Below, piece after piece: positions 51,237 through 60,501 of a DNA stretch of 64,000 nt. A program made the position numbers and the translations under genes. The notes under the pieces were generated by a model. That model was not told where the DNA came from. It was given only the letters and a program-made list of their open reading frames with translations, and did no database searches. Position 1 is the stretch's first letter; every line of letters begins with the position of its first letter. This DNA comes from Agrilactobacillus composti DSM 18527 = JCM 14202 (lineage in GTDB: Bacteria; Bacillota; Bacilli; Lactobacillales; Lactobacillaceae), in contig NZ_AZGA01000087.1 in the NCBI RefSeq assembly GCF_001436375.1, positions 82,298 through 146,297 on the forward strand, read 5' to 3'.

Positions 51237-51950
51237 TCAATGGTTGATTTTGACGCTGTACCGGGTCAAATCTTTGGCAGTATATTGTTGCAAAAAGTGG
51301 GTTTCGACTTTTTGAATATCACCTGGATCAGCCCCTTGATTGGGATGTTTTACCAAGTAGGCCTGAACTTCACTGGCAACGGCTGCCTTCATTTGAGTCT
51401 GTTGGGCTTTTAAGTGCTTGCCGGCTTTGGTGAGATCCTGGGTGGATAAGACAAACCAGTGGGCAGGTAATTGGAAGGTAATGGTGGTTTTTTGAACTTG
51501 CTGGTCATTCAAGACGCAGGCGTATAATATTTTAGCCCAGGTATTATGGTAATGATAGCGGGTGACTGCCTTGATACGGTGGGCTGTTGCCTGGGGGCTT
51601 CGTTCTAAAAGAATCGTGACTTTATCGGCATAAGTCATCAATTTTTTATTACTTCTAGAGCTTGGTTTGTAGATGTAAATTTGTTTGCGTGTTTTACCAC
51701 TGCCCACGTTGCGGTAGGCCAACACTTGATTATCACCGGGGAAGCTGACTAAGGAGGCAATGGTCTGTTGGCTTTGGGTCGTCTGCAGGTTAGTCCCCCA
51801 ATGGGTATGGGTATCCAGCAGTAATAAAGTTTGGGCCAGCAATAAAACAATGGTTAAAACTGCGCCAATGCCCAGGCGGTGCTTGAACTTGGTGCTGACG
51901 GCCAGGCCAATAATGCCGACGAGACACAATAGACTAATAATGATGAGCAT
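51237..51950 (-). CDS. DUF4811 domain protein
   Basis: 237 residues: two N-terminal membrane helices (2-19 and 26-46), then a soluble extracytoplasmic domain rich in beta strands (YRNVGSGKTRKQIYIYKPS; VTRYHYHNTWAKILYACV). DUF4811 proteins occur next to MFS exporters in lactobacilli, as here: the start follows the exporter stop without a gap (TAA then ATG). Possible accessory factor of the exporter. Confidence 0.8.
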   Translation of the reverse strand: MLIIISLLCLVGIIGLAVSTKFKHRLGIGAVLTIVLLLAQTLLLLDTHTHWGTNLQTTQSQQTIASLVSFPGDNQVLAYRNVGSGKTRKQIYIYKPSSRSNKKLMTYADKVTILLERSPQATAHRIKAVTRYHYHNTWAKILYACVLNDQQVQKTTITFQLPAHWFVLSTQDLTKAGKHLKAQQTQMKAAVASEVQAYLVKHPNQGADPGDIQKVETHFLQQYTAKDLTRYSVKINH

Positions 51951-53357
51951 TTAGATTGCCTCCTTTGCGACTGGTTTATGATGGGTCAGGAACCAGGCTG
52001 GTATGGCGGCGGCTGCGGTTAGGATCACGGACCAGATAAAAGCACTGTGGTAGGCAGTGGTTAAATGGGTGACCGTGGGCACCAGCCCATTGGTTTGATT
52101 TTGGATAACGGTGGCTAGGATGGCCGATCCAAAGGCGCCGCCCACGTTTTGCAGCATTCTGGAGGCTGTTGTGGCTTCGCTGATGAGGGTTTTGGGGATG
52201 CCGATGTACGCATCAGACATCACGGGGATGGTCAAGCCCCCTTGGCCAATCCCTCGGACAAATAAGATGACCAGTACTAAATATTTATTGGTATCAGCAT
52301 CAAAGAAGGCAAAGGGCAGGGTGCTGGCAATGGCTACGGCAATTGATACCAGGACCACCCAGCGGGCGCCGATGGCATCGGTGAATTTCCCCACTTGGGT
52401 TCTGGTGATCAACATGCCTAAGCCTTGGGACACCAGGTATAACCCAGACCAAACCACACTGAGACCCCGGATATTTTGTAAGTACATGGGCAACAAGAAC
52501 ATGGCCCCATTGACGGCAATGCCGGACATCAATAAAATGACGGCGGAACCGGAGAAATTTGGTGTTTTAAATAAACGCAAACTTACCAATGCCCGTTTTG
52601 GGAATTTAGCAGCATACACCACGTAAGCCACTAGTAAATCTAAGCCAATGAATAGGGGTAATAAGACGTTTAGCGCTGAAAGACTATCACTGCTGCTGAG
52701 GTTGACGATGCCTAACAGTAAGGCACTAAACATGCCGCCTAACAGCACAAACCCCACGATGTCAAAATTTTTAGTAGTAGCCACTGGCGGAAAGCTGGGC
52801 ATGAGCTGCCAAAGTAAGCCTAAAGCAATCAAGACGATGGGGATGTTGATGTAAAAAATCCAATGCCAGTCCAATTGATTGATGATAAAGCCACCCACCG
52901 TGGGGCCTAAGATGGGGACTAATACCATGGGTAAGCCCACGGTTGACATGAGCCGGCCCAGGTTTTGCCCATTGGCGGCCCGGACCAATAGGGTAGTGAT
53001 CAAGGGGACCACCATCCCGGAGCCGGCCCCTTGAATGACGCGGCCGATCATGAGGATATCAATGTTGTTGGCTAGGCCAGACATGATGGAGCCAAGTAAA
53101 AATAAAATCAGACCCCAGACATATAATTGCTTGCCATCATATTTATCCACCGCCCAGCCGGTGAATAAAACCATGATACCTAAAGCTAAAACATAGCCCG
53201 TGGTTACCCATTGAGCAATGTCGACAGTTGTATTTAAATCGTTCATAATCGTGGTAATGGCAATGTTGGTCATGGTGGTATCTAACATGGGTGCGATGGC
53301 ACCGATGACTAAAATAGTGGCCACTTTTAAAAGATCCTTGGCACTAGTTGTTTGCAT
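51951..53357 (-). CDS. DHA2-type MFS multidrug exporter
   Basis: 468 residues, 14 helices. MLDTTMTNIAITTIMNDL, WAVDKYDGKQLYVWGLI loop and VGLPMVLVPILGPTVGGFI motif C are DHA2 hallmarks. Divergent from a TetR regulator with a shared palindrome between the starts. Exports hydrophobic drugs; substrate unknown. Confidence 0.9.
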   Translation of the reverse strand: MQTTSAKDLLKVATILVIGAIAPMLDTTMTNIAITTIMNDLNTTVDIAQWVTTGYVLALGIMVLFTGWAVDKYDGKQLYVWGLILFLLGSIMSGLANNIDILMIGRVIQGAGSGMVVPLITTLLVRAANGQNLGRLMSTVGLPMVLVPILGPTVGGFIINQLDWHWIFYINIPIVLIALGLLWQLMPSFPPVATTKNFDIVGFVLLGGMFSALLLGIVNLSSSDSLSALNVLLPLFIGLDLLVAYVVYAAKFPKRALVSLRLFKTPNFSGSAVILLMSGIAVNGAMFLLPMYLQNIRGLSVVWSGLYLVSQGLGMLITRTQVGKFTDAIGARWVVLVSIAVAIASTLPFAFFDADTNKYLVLVILFVRGIGQGGLTIPVMSDAYIGIPKTLISEATTASRMLQNVGGAFGSAILATVIQNQTNGLVPTVTHLTTAYHSAFIWSVILTAAAAIPAWFLTHHKPVAKEAI

Positions 53358-53388
53358 GAAATTTGACCTCGCTTAGTTTTTTATTTAA

Positions 53389-53402
53389 GGTACTGGAGTA
53401 CC
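53389..53402. promoter_or_regulatory. TetR operator between divergent promoters
   Basis: GGTACTGGAGTACC palindrome, four bases upstream of TATAAT (53406-53411) for the TetR gene and ahead of the exporter start. Confidence 0.65.
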
Positions 53403-53450
53403 CTGTATAATAAACGCATTGTTTCAGAAAAGCAAGGCGGTTTTATAATT

Positions 53451-54059
53451 TTGGGTAAAAAACAAACTAGACGACGGGGGAAAGTCCTAGAAGATGCTAT
53501 TTTAAGGGCAACTTGGCAGCTATTAAATCAAGTGGGATATAATGTTTTGACGATCCAAGCGGTGGCGAAAATTGCAGGTACCAATAAAAATGCCATTTAT
53601 CGCCGCTGGGCTGATAAAGCCCGTTTGGTGGTCAGCGCTTTGGCCAAGTTCGGGCCGAAACCAGATATTCAAATACCGGATACGGGTAACTTACGGACAG
53701 ATTTAGGCCAGTTTTTTGAGCAGGCCGTTGACTATCTGACTTATCTCACCAGTGACCAATTGGCGGGGTTATGGGTTGATCGACTTCGGGATATTTCGGT
53801 GGCGAAAATGATGTACCGTCTTGATGCAATTGATAATAATTATATTCGTAAAAGCGTAACGCAGATATTACATCAAGCCGAAAAACGTGGAGAATTGACT
53901 GGACAGTCATTTTCAGACCGCGTCTTAAACTTACCCGCGTTATTGGTGATTAATGCTGCCATTACTGCCCAAGGTAAATTAACCCAGGCCGCGATGGCTG
54001 AAATTATAGATGATATCTTGATGCCCGTTTTCAGCAAACACGAATACCATCGCCCCTAG
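53451..54059 (+). CDS. TetR-family regulator of the MFS exporter
   Basis: 202 residues from TTG 53451 (MGKKQTRRRGKVLEDAIL). HTH at about 27-52: LTIQAVAKIAGTNKNAIYRRWADK; the rest is the all-helical ligand domain. Divergent from the exporter operon, with the palindrome at 53389-53402 between them, so local repression is likely. Confidence 0.88.
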   Translation: MGKKQTRRRGKVLEDAILRATWQLLNQVGYNVLTIQAVAKIAGTNKNAIYRRWADKARLVVSALAKFGPKPDIQIPDTGNLRTDLGQFFEQAVDYLTYLTSDQLAGLWVDRLRDISVAKMMYRLDAIDNNYIRKSVTQILHQAEKRGELTGQSFSDRVLNLPALLVINAAITAQGKLTQAAMAEIIDDILMPVFSKHEYHRP

Positions 54060-54106
54060 TTTTTTATGGTATCATGACCTAAATACGCAACATGGAAGGA
54101 CACATT

Positions 54107-54532
54107 ATGAAAGTTGCAGTGCGGTATTATTCAAAGTCAGGCAGTACGAAGAAGTTGGCTGATGCAGTGGCAGAAGCGGTGGATACCAAGGCCTATTCTG
54201 TAGATACGCCGATCACAGAACCAGTAGATCTCTTATTTATTGGTGGGGCGCCTTATATTGCCTCGCAATTAGATAAACATCTCCGGGACTTTATCCATAC
54301 GCTGTCCTATGAACAAGTCAAGCAAATCGCTGTTTTCAGTACCAGTAACTGGAAGATGTCCATCGAGCCTCAGACGAAACGTGCTTTGCGGGATGACCGC
54401 ATCAAAATCGTGGACCGGGGCTATATGGGCCGGGGTGCCCTGGGGGTCATCAATGAATCTCACCCCAACGCTGCCGAATGTGCTGCTGCCGCTGCTTATG
54501 CCAAAGCAACAGTAGCTAAATTGGCCCGTTAA
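54107..54532 (+). CDS. Flavodoxin-domain protein
   Basis: 141 residues from ATG 54107, with GGAAGGA upstream. FMN phosphate loop YYSKSGSTKKLADAVAEAV, DLLFIGGAPYIASQLD, then a loop VFSTSNWKMSIE. Short-chain flavodoxin/NrdI-like electron carrier; partner enzyme unknown. Confidence 0.85.
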   Translation: MKVAVRYYSKSGSTKKLADAVAEAVDTKAYSVDTPITEPVDLLFIGGAPYIASQLDKHLRDFIHTLSYEQVKQIAVFSTSNWKMSIEPQTKRALRDDRIKIVDRGYMGRGALGVINESHPNAAECAAAAAYAKATVAKLAR

Positions 54533-54578
54533 AAAAGCGTTACAACCCGCAAAAATTACGAGCTGTAACGCTTTTAGT
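54532..54578. terminator. Bidirectional terminator
   Basis: AAAAGCGTTACA / TGTAACGCTTTT stem; serves the flavodoxin and the converging aldo-keto reductase. Confidence 0.85.
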
Positions 54579-54588
54579 TTATAAAAAA

Positions 54589-55488
54589 TTAATCTTTTGG
54601 TGAATCCGGCCATGAATGAACGGTATCATATTCAGGAATATTGGGATTGTGCCACTTGAAATCATCATACCAAAGACTCTTCTTTTCTTGGTCTAACGCA
54701 GCAATGGCTTTCATATCCGCATCAGTTAACTTAAAATCATCAATTTCACTATTTTCTACCATACGTTTTTCATGGGTAGATTTAGGAATAGTGATGACTA
54801 GTTGTTGAATATCCCAGCGTAAAATAATTTGGGCAGGTGTCTTCTGGTATTTTTGGGCCAGTTGCACAATCACAGGATTGTTCAAAGCTGCCCCGCCGCC
54901 CAATGGGGACCAAGCCTCTAGGCGAATATTCAAGTCAGCCATCATGGTGCGAATTTTTTGTTGTTGATTCAAAGGATTGAATTCCAGCTGATTTACCACT
55001 GGGATTACTTTGGCATCGCTGAGCAAATCTTTAAGCCGTGCTTCGTCAAAGTTTGAAACCCCGATTGATTTAGCCAAACCTTGGCGTTGCAATTCTTCAA
55101 GGGCCCGCCAAGTGTCTTTGTACTTATGGTCAACCGGCCAGTGAATCAACAGCAGATCCACATAATCCAGTTGCAAATGTTGCAAAGATTTCTTGAAATT
55201 GTCTAAGGTAGACTGATAACCCTGATCACCGTTAAAGATTTTAGTGGTGACAAAAATATCTGATCGCTGTAAATTATTGGCTTTCAGGCCACTTTTCAGA
55301 CCGGCACCAACACCGGCTTCATTGCCATATTGTTTGGCAGTGTCGATCATTTTATAACCAGCATGCAGTGCTTGTTCCACGGATCTTTTAGCAGCTGCAT
55401 TGTCCTCTTTCCAAACCCCTAAACCCATTTGAGGTATCTTGCGACCATCATTAAAGGTCACAGTATGCGCTAATTTAAAATCAATCAT
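54589..55488 (-). CDS. Aldo/keto reductase
   Basis: 299 residues. Active site Asp-Tyr: MIDTAKQYGNEAGVG, Lys in IFVTTKIFNGD, His in DLLLIHWPVD; NADPH pocket VITIPKSTHEKRMVEN. AKR5-like family, reduces aldehydes and ketones with NADPH. Single gene; start has AGGAG. Confidence 0.92.
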   Translation of the reverse strand: MIDFKLAHTVTFNDGRKIPQMGLGVWKEDNAAAKRSVEQALHAGYKMIDTAKQYGNEAGVGAGLKSGLKANNLQRSDIFVTTKIFNGDQGYQSTLDNFKKSLQHLQLDYVDLLLIHWPVDHKYKDTWRALEELQRQGLAKSIGVSNFDEARLKDLLSDAKVIPVVNQLEFNPLNQQQKIRTMMADLNIRLEAWSPLGGGAALNNPVIVQLAQKYQKTPAQIILRWDIQQLVITIPKSTHEKRMVENSEIDDFKLTDADMKAIAALDQEKKSLWYDDFKWHNPNIPEYDTVHSWPDSPKD

Positions 55489-55565
55489 TGAGAAAAAACT
55501 CCTTTCTTGATTTTACAAGTCTAGTATAAATGATTTTCAGAAAATGGTCAAAGGAAGCGGTAGTT

Positions 55566-55907
55566 TTAAACTGAGCGGCATAACAGGGCAATCAGTATCA
55601 GAAACACCGCTAAGTCCACAGCCAACAAACAATAAATTTTATTTTTGATTGATGCGATTTTTTGTTGGTCGACCGGTTTGAGTAGGCTAGCAGTGTTTCG
55701 GTGTTTGAATAGGTAAATCAGTAAGCCACCACCATTTTGATTGGCGGAACTAAGCACTGACCAGAATTTGGGATGGGTGATATTGCGACTTGTGGCATCG
55801 ATTAGGACCAAATGGTACATATAATACATCAAACAGAAACTGGTGATGACAATGATGCCAACGCAGATCAGCAATAAGGATAGCAGATTCATAACAATCA
55901 CCTTCAA
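55566..55907 (-). CDS. Membrane protein coupled to an XRE regulator
   Basis: 113 residues with helices at about 5-30 and 88-110 and a cytoplasmic middle (HPKFWSVLSSANQNGGGLLIYL). Overlaps the regulator gene by four bases (ATGA). Family unknown; same arrangement as the pair at 5210-5817 although sequences differ. Confidence 0.6.
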   Translation of the reverse strand: MKVIVMNLLSLLLICVGIIVITSFCLMYYMYHLVLIDATSRNITHPKFWSVLSSANQNGGGLLIYLFKHRNTASLLKPVDQQKIASIKNKIYCLLAVDLAVFLILIALLCRSV

Positions 55908-56302
55908 ATTTTTTTAATAATTAAATAGAAGATTGAAAAAGTATTAATCCCAATTAAGGCAAAAATCAAGGCATATAGCAGCGTGGTGGTGGTTTTTAAC
56001 AGCAACAAGACAACCATCAAACTGATATTTAGGGCCATCAACAAGATAAACAATTTCAAAAAGTGATTGATCGTTGTTTGCGTTTTTAAGTGATGCACCA
56101 TTGTGGCGTCGCCCTTCAATAGATTGTCCAAAGAAAGGTGGTAAAGCTCGGACAGCTGCAGCACACGTTCGATATCAGGATAACTGCGCCCGTTTTCCCA
56201 GTTAGACACAGTTTGGCGTGAAACACCTAATTGATCAGCCACAAAGTCTTGAGTCATTGCTAATTCGTTGCGTCGTTCTTGCAGACGTTTCCCAATTGCC
56301 AT
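55904..56302 (-). CDS. XRE-family regulator with membrane tail
   Basis: 132 residues: HTH at 8-62 (RRNELAMTQDFVADQLGVSRQTVSNWENGRSYPD), a short linker, then two membrane helices (about 83-103 and 108-128). A membrane-anchored regulator of this size is common in Firmicutes. Starts ATG 56302 without a strong site. Confidence 0.85.
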   Translation of the reverse strand: MAIGKRLQERRNELAMTQDFVADQLGVSRQTVSNWENGRSYPDIERVLQLSELYHLSLDNLLKGDATMVHHLKTQTTINHFLKLFILLMALNISLMVVLLLLKTTTTLLYALIFALIGINTFSIFYLIIKKI

Positions 56303-56462
56303 GGCGTTACCTCGAATTTCTAGAAGTCTTTAACCCCATTAAAGCAAATTCAACAGTAAATGCAATCAAAAATCTTTGACAAAGCTGTCAAAAAGCTTTT
56401 ACATTCATATTTTGGTAGGAAAATAACCATAACCGAAAGCACTCATTTTATATGAAAATATA

Positions 56463-56507
56463 AATCCCCCCAAAGTTAAGACTTTTCACTTTAACTTTGG
56501 GGGGATT
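56463..56507. terminator. Terminator after the YdcZ/hydrolase operon
   Basis: AATCCCCCCAAAGTTAAG / CTTTAACTTTGGGGGGATT: long stem of 18 pairs with T-runs, ahead of the XRE gene. Confidence 0.85.
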
Positions 56508-56545
56508 GTTCATTTATGATAGGCTGTTAAATTATTACTTAGGTT

Positions 56546-57466
56546 TTAAAACAATTTCATGATTAGAATCCCGGAAATGATCAGCAGTAGACCAATTATT
56601 TCATTACGGGTGATAGCAGATTTGGGGACATCGAACCAGCCAAAATTTCCGATCAAAATGCTACCAAGTAGTTGTCCTGTTAAAACAATGGTGATTGATA
56701 ATCCAGTGCCTAGAATAGGCATCATTACGACGTTTCCCAAAACAAAGGATGCCCCTATAATGCCTCCTAGCCAAGACCATAAAGGTAGCTGTCTAAAGAC
56801 GTGTAACTTCAACGCGGAAATCACAGAATGGTCTTTGATGAGTATCAGCGCTAATAAGCAGAGCCAACCCACGAGAAAAGAAATTGTTGCGGCAAATAAG
56901 GACGAACCATATACAATTCCTAAATGACCATTAATGGCTGTTTGCATTGCACTAAATATCCCGGTTAGGATGCCACAAATTCTCAGACTCCATTTTTTAT
57001 TTGCTTTAGGAACACGGACGGCACGGTTTTGAGGTGTATAGATGGTGACTGTAGCACCCAATAAAACAACAGTTGCACCAATCAATTTTAGAATATTGAA
57101 TGGTATCACTTTACTATCAAATAAGCCGAGGCTGTCGATGATCATACTCATGGCAACTTGCCCAATAATTGGCATTAAAACCGTCTGAAAACTACCAATT
57201 TTAGGTAGCAACAAAATATTTCCGGTTAAAAAGATCGCACCTAGTACACCACCAATCCATAACCATAGTGGTTGGTGGGAAATTTGGACGGAATTTAAAT
57301 TGGGCTTTATAGTGATAACAAGTAACGATAAAGCCACGCAGCCAATCGTAAACGAAATAAAAGATGCTATGAATGGGGATTTTGTTGCTGTTTTTAACTT
57401 TGAATTGATTGCTGTTTGCAGTGGGAGGCCTATTCCAATAAGAATGCCAAGTGTGGCGACAAGCAT
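56546..57466 (-). CDS. DMT-superfamily transporter, duplicated YdcZ (DUF606) type
   Basis: 306 residues, ten hydrophobic segments made of two similar halves: QTAINSKL...SFTIGCVALSL...PLWLWIGGVLGAIFLTGNI and QTAINGHLG...SFLVGWLCLLAL...PLWSWLGGIIGASFVLGNV. DUF606 members are usually single repeats of about 140 residues; this is a fusion of two. Starts six bases inside the stop region of the hydrolase gene, so co-transcribed. Confidence 0.9.
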   Translation of the reverse strand: MLVATLGILIGIGLPLQTAINSKLKTATKSPFIASFISFTIGCVALSLLVITIKPNLNSVQISHQPLWLWIGGVLGAIFLTGNILLLPKIGSFQTVLMPIIGQVAMSMIIDSLGLFDSKVIPFNILKLIGATVVLLGATVTIYTPQNRAVRVPKANKKWSLRICGILTGIFSAMQTAINGHLGIVYGSSLFAATISFLVGWLCLLALILIKDHSVISALKLHVFRQLPLWSWLGGIIGASFVLGNVVMMPILGTGLSITIVLTGQLLGSILIGNFGWFDVPKSAITRNEIIGLLLIISGILIMKLF

Positions 57467-57470
57467 GAGA

Positions 57471-58595
57471 TTAACCCTTTAAAAACTGAATAATTTTATC
57501 AAAAGCAACGGATTTATTGCCAACTTGGCAATGACGTTCGCCACCACTTTTTTCATCAAACATTTGTTTTGTAACGGATTTGGCATTTATTAATAAGTTT
57601 GCTTCATAGGCTAATGTTGGGGTAGGCACGTACATATCATGGTCACCAGCGAGCAATAAGACAGCTTGAGTAATTTTATCTTCGACACCTTTTAGTGTAT
57701 ATTTTTTGACGCTCTTAATTAAATCTGAAGCCTTGCTAGTGGCCATAATTTCGTTACCTTTTCTAATCTTAAAATCAAGATCAACGTTTTTAATCGCAGC
57801 TAAGGCTAACTTATGATTAATTTCAGTAGCGATAATTGGATTGTTGATTTTTTCGATTATGGCTAAGGCTTGCTTAGGCAGTTTCATTGTAAAAGAGTCT
57901 AACATGCTATAATAAACGTCAAATGCAATTACTTTTTCAATACGGGGTTCAAAAGCAGCAGCTCTCATTGCTAGATACCCGCCTAAGGACATGCCCATCA
58001 GGTCCGCATGATCTAAATGGTAGTAGTTAAGGATAGCGGAAACTGGTTTTTCCCATTGGTAGGTCATAGGTATACCATCTTTCAATGCTTTACCTTGGCC
58101 CGGCCCTTCAAATAAGATGAAATTATAATCTTTTAGGTTGGTCAATCCTTCATCAAGGGTTAAGCGAATGATCTCCTCTAAATATGAATCAAATCCGCCA
58201 TGGAATAAAAGTGTTTTGGTTGCGTTGGGTTGCTTAATTCTAGCGACTGGTAAAGTCCCTTCTTCATAAGGGACAGTTTCAAATTCGATGTTTGAGGTAT
58301 CGATACTATTGTAAAATGTTCTTTTAAAAGCGGCATACGTTTCTTTTTTTCTGACGTCAGCTTCTGGTAAGAAGAAATCAGCTAATTGATAATAGGCTGA
58401 AGCAAGGGCATTTTCTGCATTTTTTTCAGCAGTAACGCCCATTTTATCCCAAACCTGATACCAACTTTCCTGATCTTTAATTTGCGCAACTGCCGTTTTA
58501 ATTGTTGCTTGAATTTCAGGATCATTGTAATAGGGTTCCATGAATCGATTGATTTGAAAATTAAACTGCTCATTGTTAGTGTATGTTTTAAACAT
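57471..58595 (-). CDS. Alpha/beta hydrolase (FrsA/dipeptidyl-peptidase-like)
   Basis: 374 residues. N-terminal helical cap (1-115), then LLFHGGFDSYLEE for the oxyanion hole, EGPGQG, the nucleophile elbow GMSLGGYLAMRAA, acid in LLAGDHDMYVP and histidine in SGGERHCQVG. Substrate unknown; such cap-containing enzymes hydrolyse esters or C-C bonds. AAGGAGG before the ATG. Divergent from the TetR gene next to it. Confidence 0.88.
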   Translation of the reverse strand: MFKTYTNNEQFNFQINRFMEPYYNDPEIQATIKTAVAQIKDQESWYQVWDKMGVTAEKNAENALASAYYQLADFFLPEADVRKKETYAAFKRTFYNSIDTSNIEFETVPYEEGTLPVARIKQPNATKTLLFHGGFDSYLEEIIRLTLDEGLTNLKDYNFILFEGPGQGKALKDGIPMTYQWEKPVSAILNYYHLDHADLMGMSLGGYLAMRAAAFEPRIEKVIAFDVYYSMLDSFTMKLPKQALAIIEKINNPIIATEINHKLALAAIKNVDLDFKIRKGNEIMATSKASDLIKSVKKYTLKGVEDKITQAVLLLAGDHDMYVPTPTLAYEANLLINAKSVTKQMFDEKSGGERHCQVGNKSVAFDKIIQFLKG

Positions 58596-58656
58596 AAGAT
58601 TAGTTCCTCCTTGTTATTTATGATGCTATTCTAACAACGGGGGCCGATAGATACGA

Positions 58657-58681
58657 GTTGCAAATAATGGCAATTTGTAAC
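58657..58681. promoter_or_regulatory. Operator between hydrolase and TetR gene
   Basis: GTTGCAAAT and ATTTGTAAC, mirror halves with one mismatch, spaced by seven bases; related half-sites (TTGCAAC, TTGTAAC) follow at 58684-58711. Confidence 0.55.
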
Positions 58682-58735
58682 ACTTGCAACAAAGAACAGC
58701 GAATTGTAACTTTTATATTGTAAGGGGCGGTCAAT

Positions 58736-59284
58736 ATGGCATATCGTCAAATCAGTAAAACGGATACTCATATTTGGAATGCGCTGTTTGAACTACTTGA
58801 ACAAGAAGCTTTTACAGAGATAACGATTAATCAAATTTGCAGTATTGCTGAAATTAGTCGAACTACATTTTATCGACATTATGTTGATAAATACGAATTA
58901 CTGAGTAAGGTCAACCAATATTTTACAGATTCCTTAGCCCACTTTTTAAGGGAAAGACTAGATGCAGCAGATATTAAAGATGCCTTAATCAAAATTTCAC
59001 AATTCTTATCCCAAAATGCCCCTCAAATTTTAGCGCTTTTTGCAGTCCATACGCCGGAAAGCGATTTATCCGAGTTATTTAAAAAAATACTCCACGATAA
59101 ATTCTCCAGCTATATCCATAAAAGTCATCTTGAAGGTCAAATAAAAAAGCTGCCACTTGATTATTTAACTGATTTATATGTCGCAGTATCCATGGTTTTT
59201 TTATCATATTCGTTGAAAAATGGCTTGGATATTAAGATTGTTGAGTCTTTAAATGACATCCAAAATCTAATTTTTTATGAATAA
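58736..59284 (+). CDS. TetR-family regulator
   Basis: 182 residues. HTH at about 25-50 (ITINQICSIAEISRTTFYRHYVDKYEL), then a helical domain. The ATG is seven bases after GGGGCGG. Divergent from the hydrolase/YdcZ operon, with inverted repeats between, so it most likely controls that operon. Confidence 0.88.
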   Translation: MAYRQISKTDTHIWNALFELLEQEAFTEITINQICSIAEISRTTFYRHYVDKYELLSKVNQYFTDSLAHFLRERLDAADIKDALIKISQFLSQNAPQILALFAVHTPESDLSELFKKILHDKFSSYIHKSHLEGQIKKLPLDYLTDLYVAVSMVFLSYSLKNGLDIKIVESLNDIQNLIFYE

Positions 59285-59310
59285 ACTGAATTTGGAATGT
59301 ATCAATGTAC

Positions 59311-59350
59311 AGAAAAGAGGCCTCAGATATTTCTGAGGCCTCTTTTCTGG
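59311..59350. terminator. Bidirectional terminator
   Basis: AGAAAAGAGGCCTCAG / CTGAGGCCTCTTTTCT stem between converging tetR and phnW. Confidence 0.88.
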
Positions 59351-59394
59351 ACATCTTTTAGAGAAACGTTTAGCCAAAAGGAATAAAATTCAAC

Positions 59395-60501
59395 TTATTT
59401 GACGAGTTTTTTTGCCACGGTGGCGCCGTCATATTGTTTGACGATGCTCAAGAAGCGGGCGATGTCGGTCTCATAAACGGCACCGATATTACCTACCCGG
59501 AAACTATCAATTTCAGTGAGTTTGCCAGGGTAGATCAGGAAATCATGTTTTTTCAAGAAATCGTAGAAGTTTTGGAAATCAAAATCGGCATCCGGATATC
59601 TGAAGGTGGTAATGATTGGCGATTGGGCCGTGGCATCTAACAGGGGTTCATAGCCTAAAGTTGCCATGCCAGCGCTTAGGGAGCGTTGATTGGTGATATA
59701 GCGTTGGTAGCGAACTTGCACGCCACCTTCAGCCTTTAATTCCTGCAAAGCCTCTGCCAAGGCTGCTAAAACTTGGGTGGGGGAAGTGAAACGCCATTTG
59801 CCCGGATGTTTTTCAAAGGTATCATATTGATCAAACAAATCTAAGGCCAAAGAGCGGGCATTGCCCCGGGTTTTGGCAATAGTGGTTTGTTTGGCAATGA
59901 CAAAGCCAATACCGGGCTCACCTTGCAGGCATTTGTTGGCGCTACTGATGACGTAATCCACGCCCAGATTCACCACGTTCAGGGGTACCCCGCCAAAACT
60001 AGACATGGCATCCACAATGGTGACAATGCCTTGGGCGGCTAAGTTAGGGATAATCGCTTCAATGGGATTCAGAATACCCGTCGTGGTTTCGCAGTGGACC
60101 ATGGCGAAGTGGGTGATCTCTGGATGATCGGCGGCCGCTTTTAAAATCTGGGCGGGGTCAATCACTTCTGTGTCTTCAAAAACCACATTGATGTGGGGGA
60201 TGCTTAAATAATCGGCAATTTCAGCCATCCGTTGGCCATAGGCACCGTTAATGGCTAACAGTAAAACTGCCCCTTGTTTGGGAATCGCTGACCCCAAAGT
60301 AGCTTCCACGGCATAAGTCCCACTGCCTTGCAATAAAATACTGGCGTAATTAGCATTGCCATTAGCAACGGCCACCAATTGGCTGCGAACTTTTTCGGTT
60401 AATTTTAAGTAGTCAGAATCCCAAGTGCCATAGTCGGCTAACATAGCCCGTTTAACGGTATCAGTGGTACTAATTGGTCCGGGCGTCAACAACATTTTCA
60501 T
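59395..60501 (-). CDS. phnW: 2-aminoethylphosphonate-pyruvate transaminase
   Basis: 368 residues. PLP lysine in YVISSANKCLQGEPGIGFV, start LLTPGPISTTDTVKRAML, MVHCETTTGILNPIE and VDAMSSFGG. Converts 2-aminoethylphosphonate to phosphonoacetaldehyde, using pyruvate. Overlaps the phnX gene by 32 bases. Confidence 0.95.
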   Translation of the reverse strand: MKMLLTPGPISTTDTVKRAMLADYGTWDSDYLKLTEKVRSQLVAVANGNANYASILLQGSGTYAVEATLGSAIPKQGAVLLLAINGAYGQRMAEIADYLSIPHINVVFEDTEVIDPAQILKAAADHPEITHFAMVHCETTTGILNPIEAIIPNLAAQGIVTIVDAMSSFGGVPLNVVNLGVDYVISSANKCLQGEPGIGFVIAKQTTIAKTRGNARSLALDLFDQYDTFEKHPGKWRFTSPTQVLAALAEALQELKAEGGVQVRYQRYITNQRSLSAGMATLGYEPLLDATAQSPIITTFRYPDADFDFQNFYDFLKKHDFLIYPGKLTEIDSFRVGNIGAVYETDIARFLSIVKQYDGATVAKKLVK

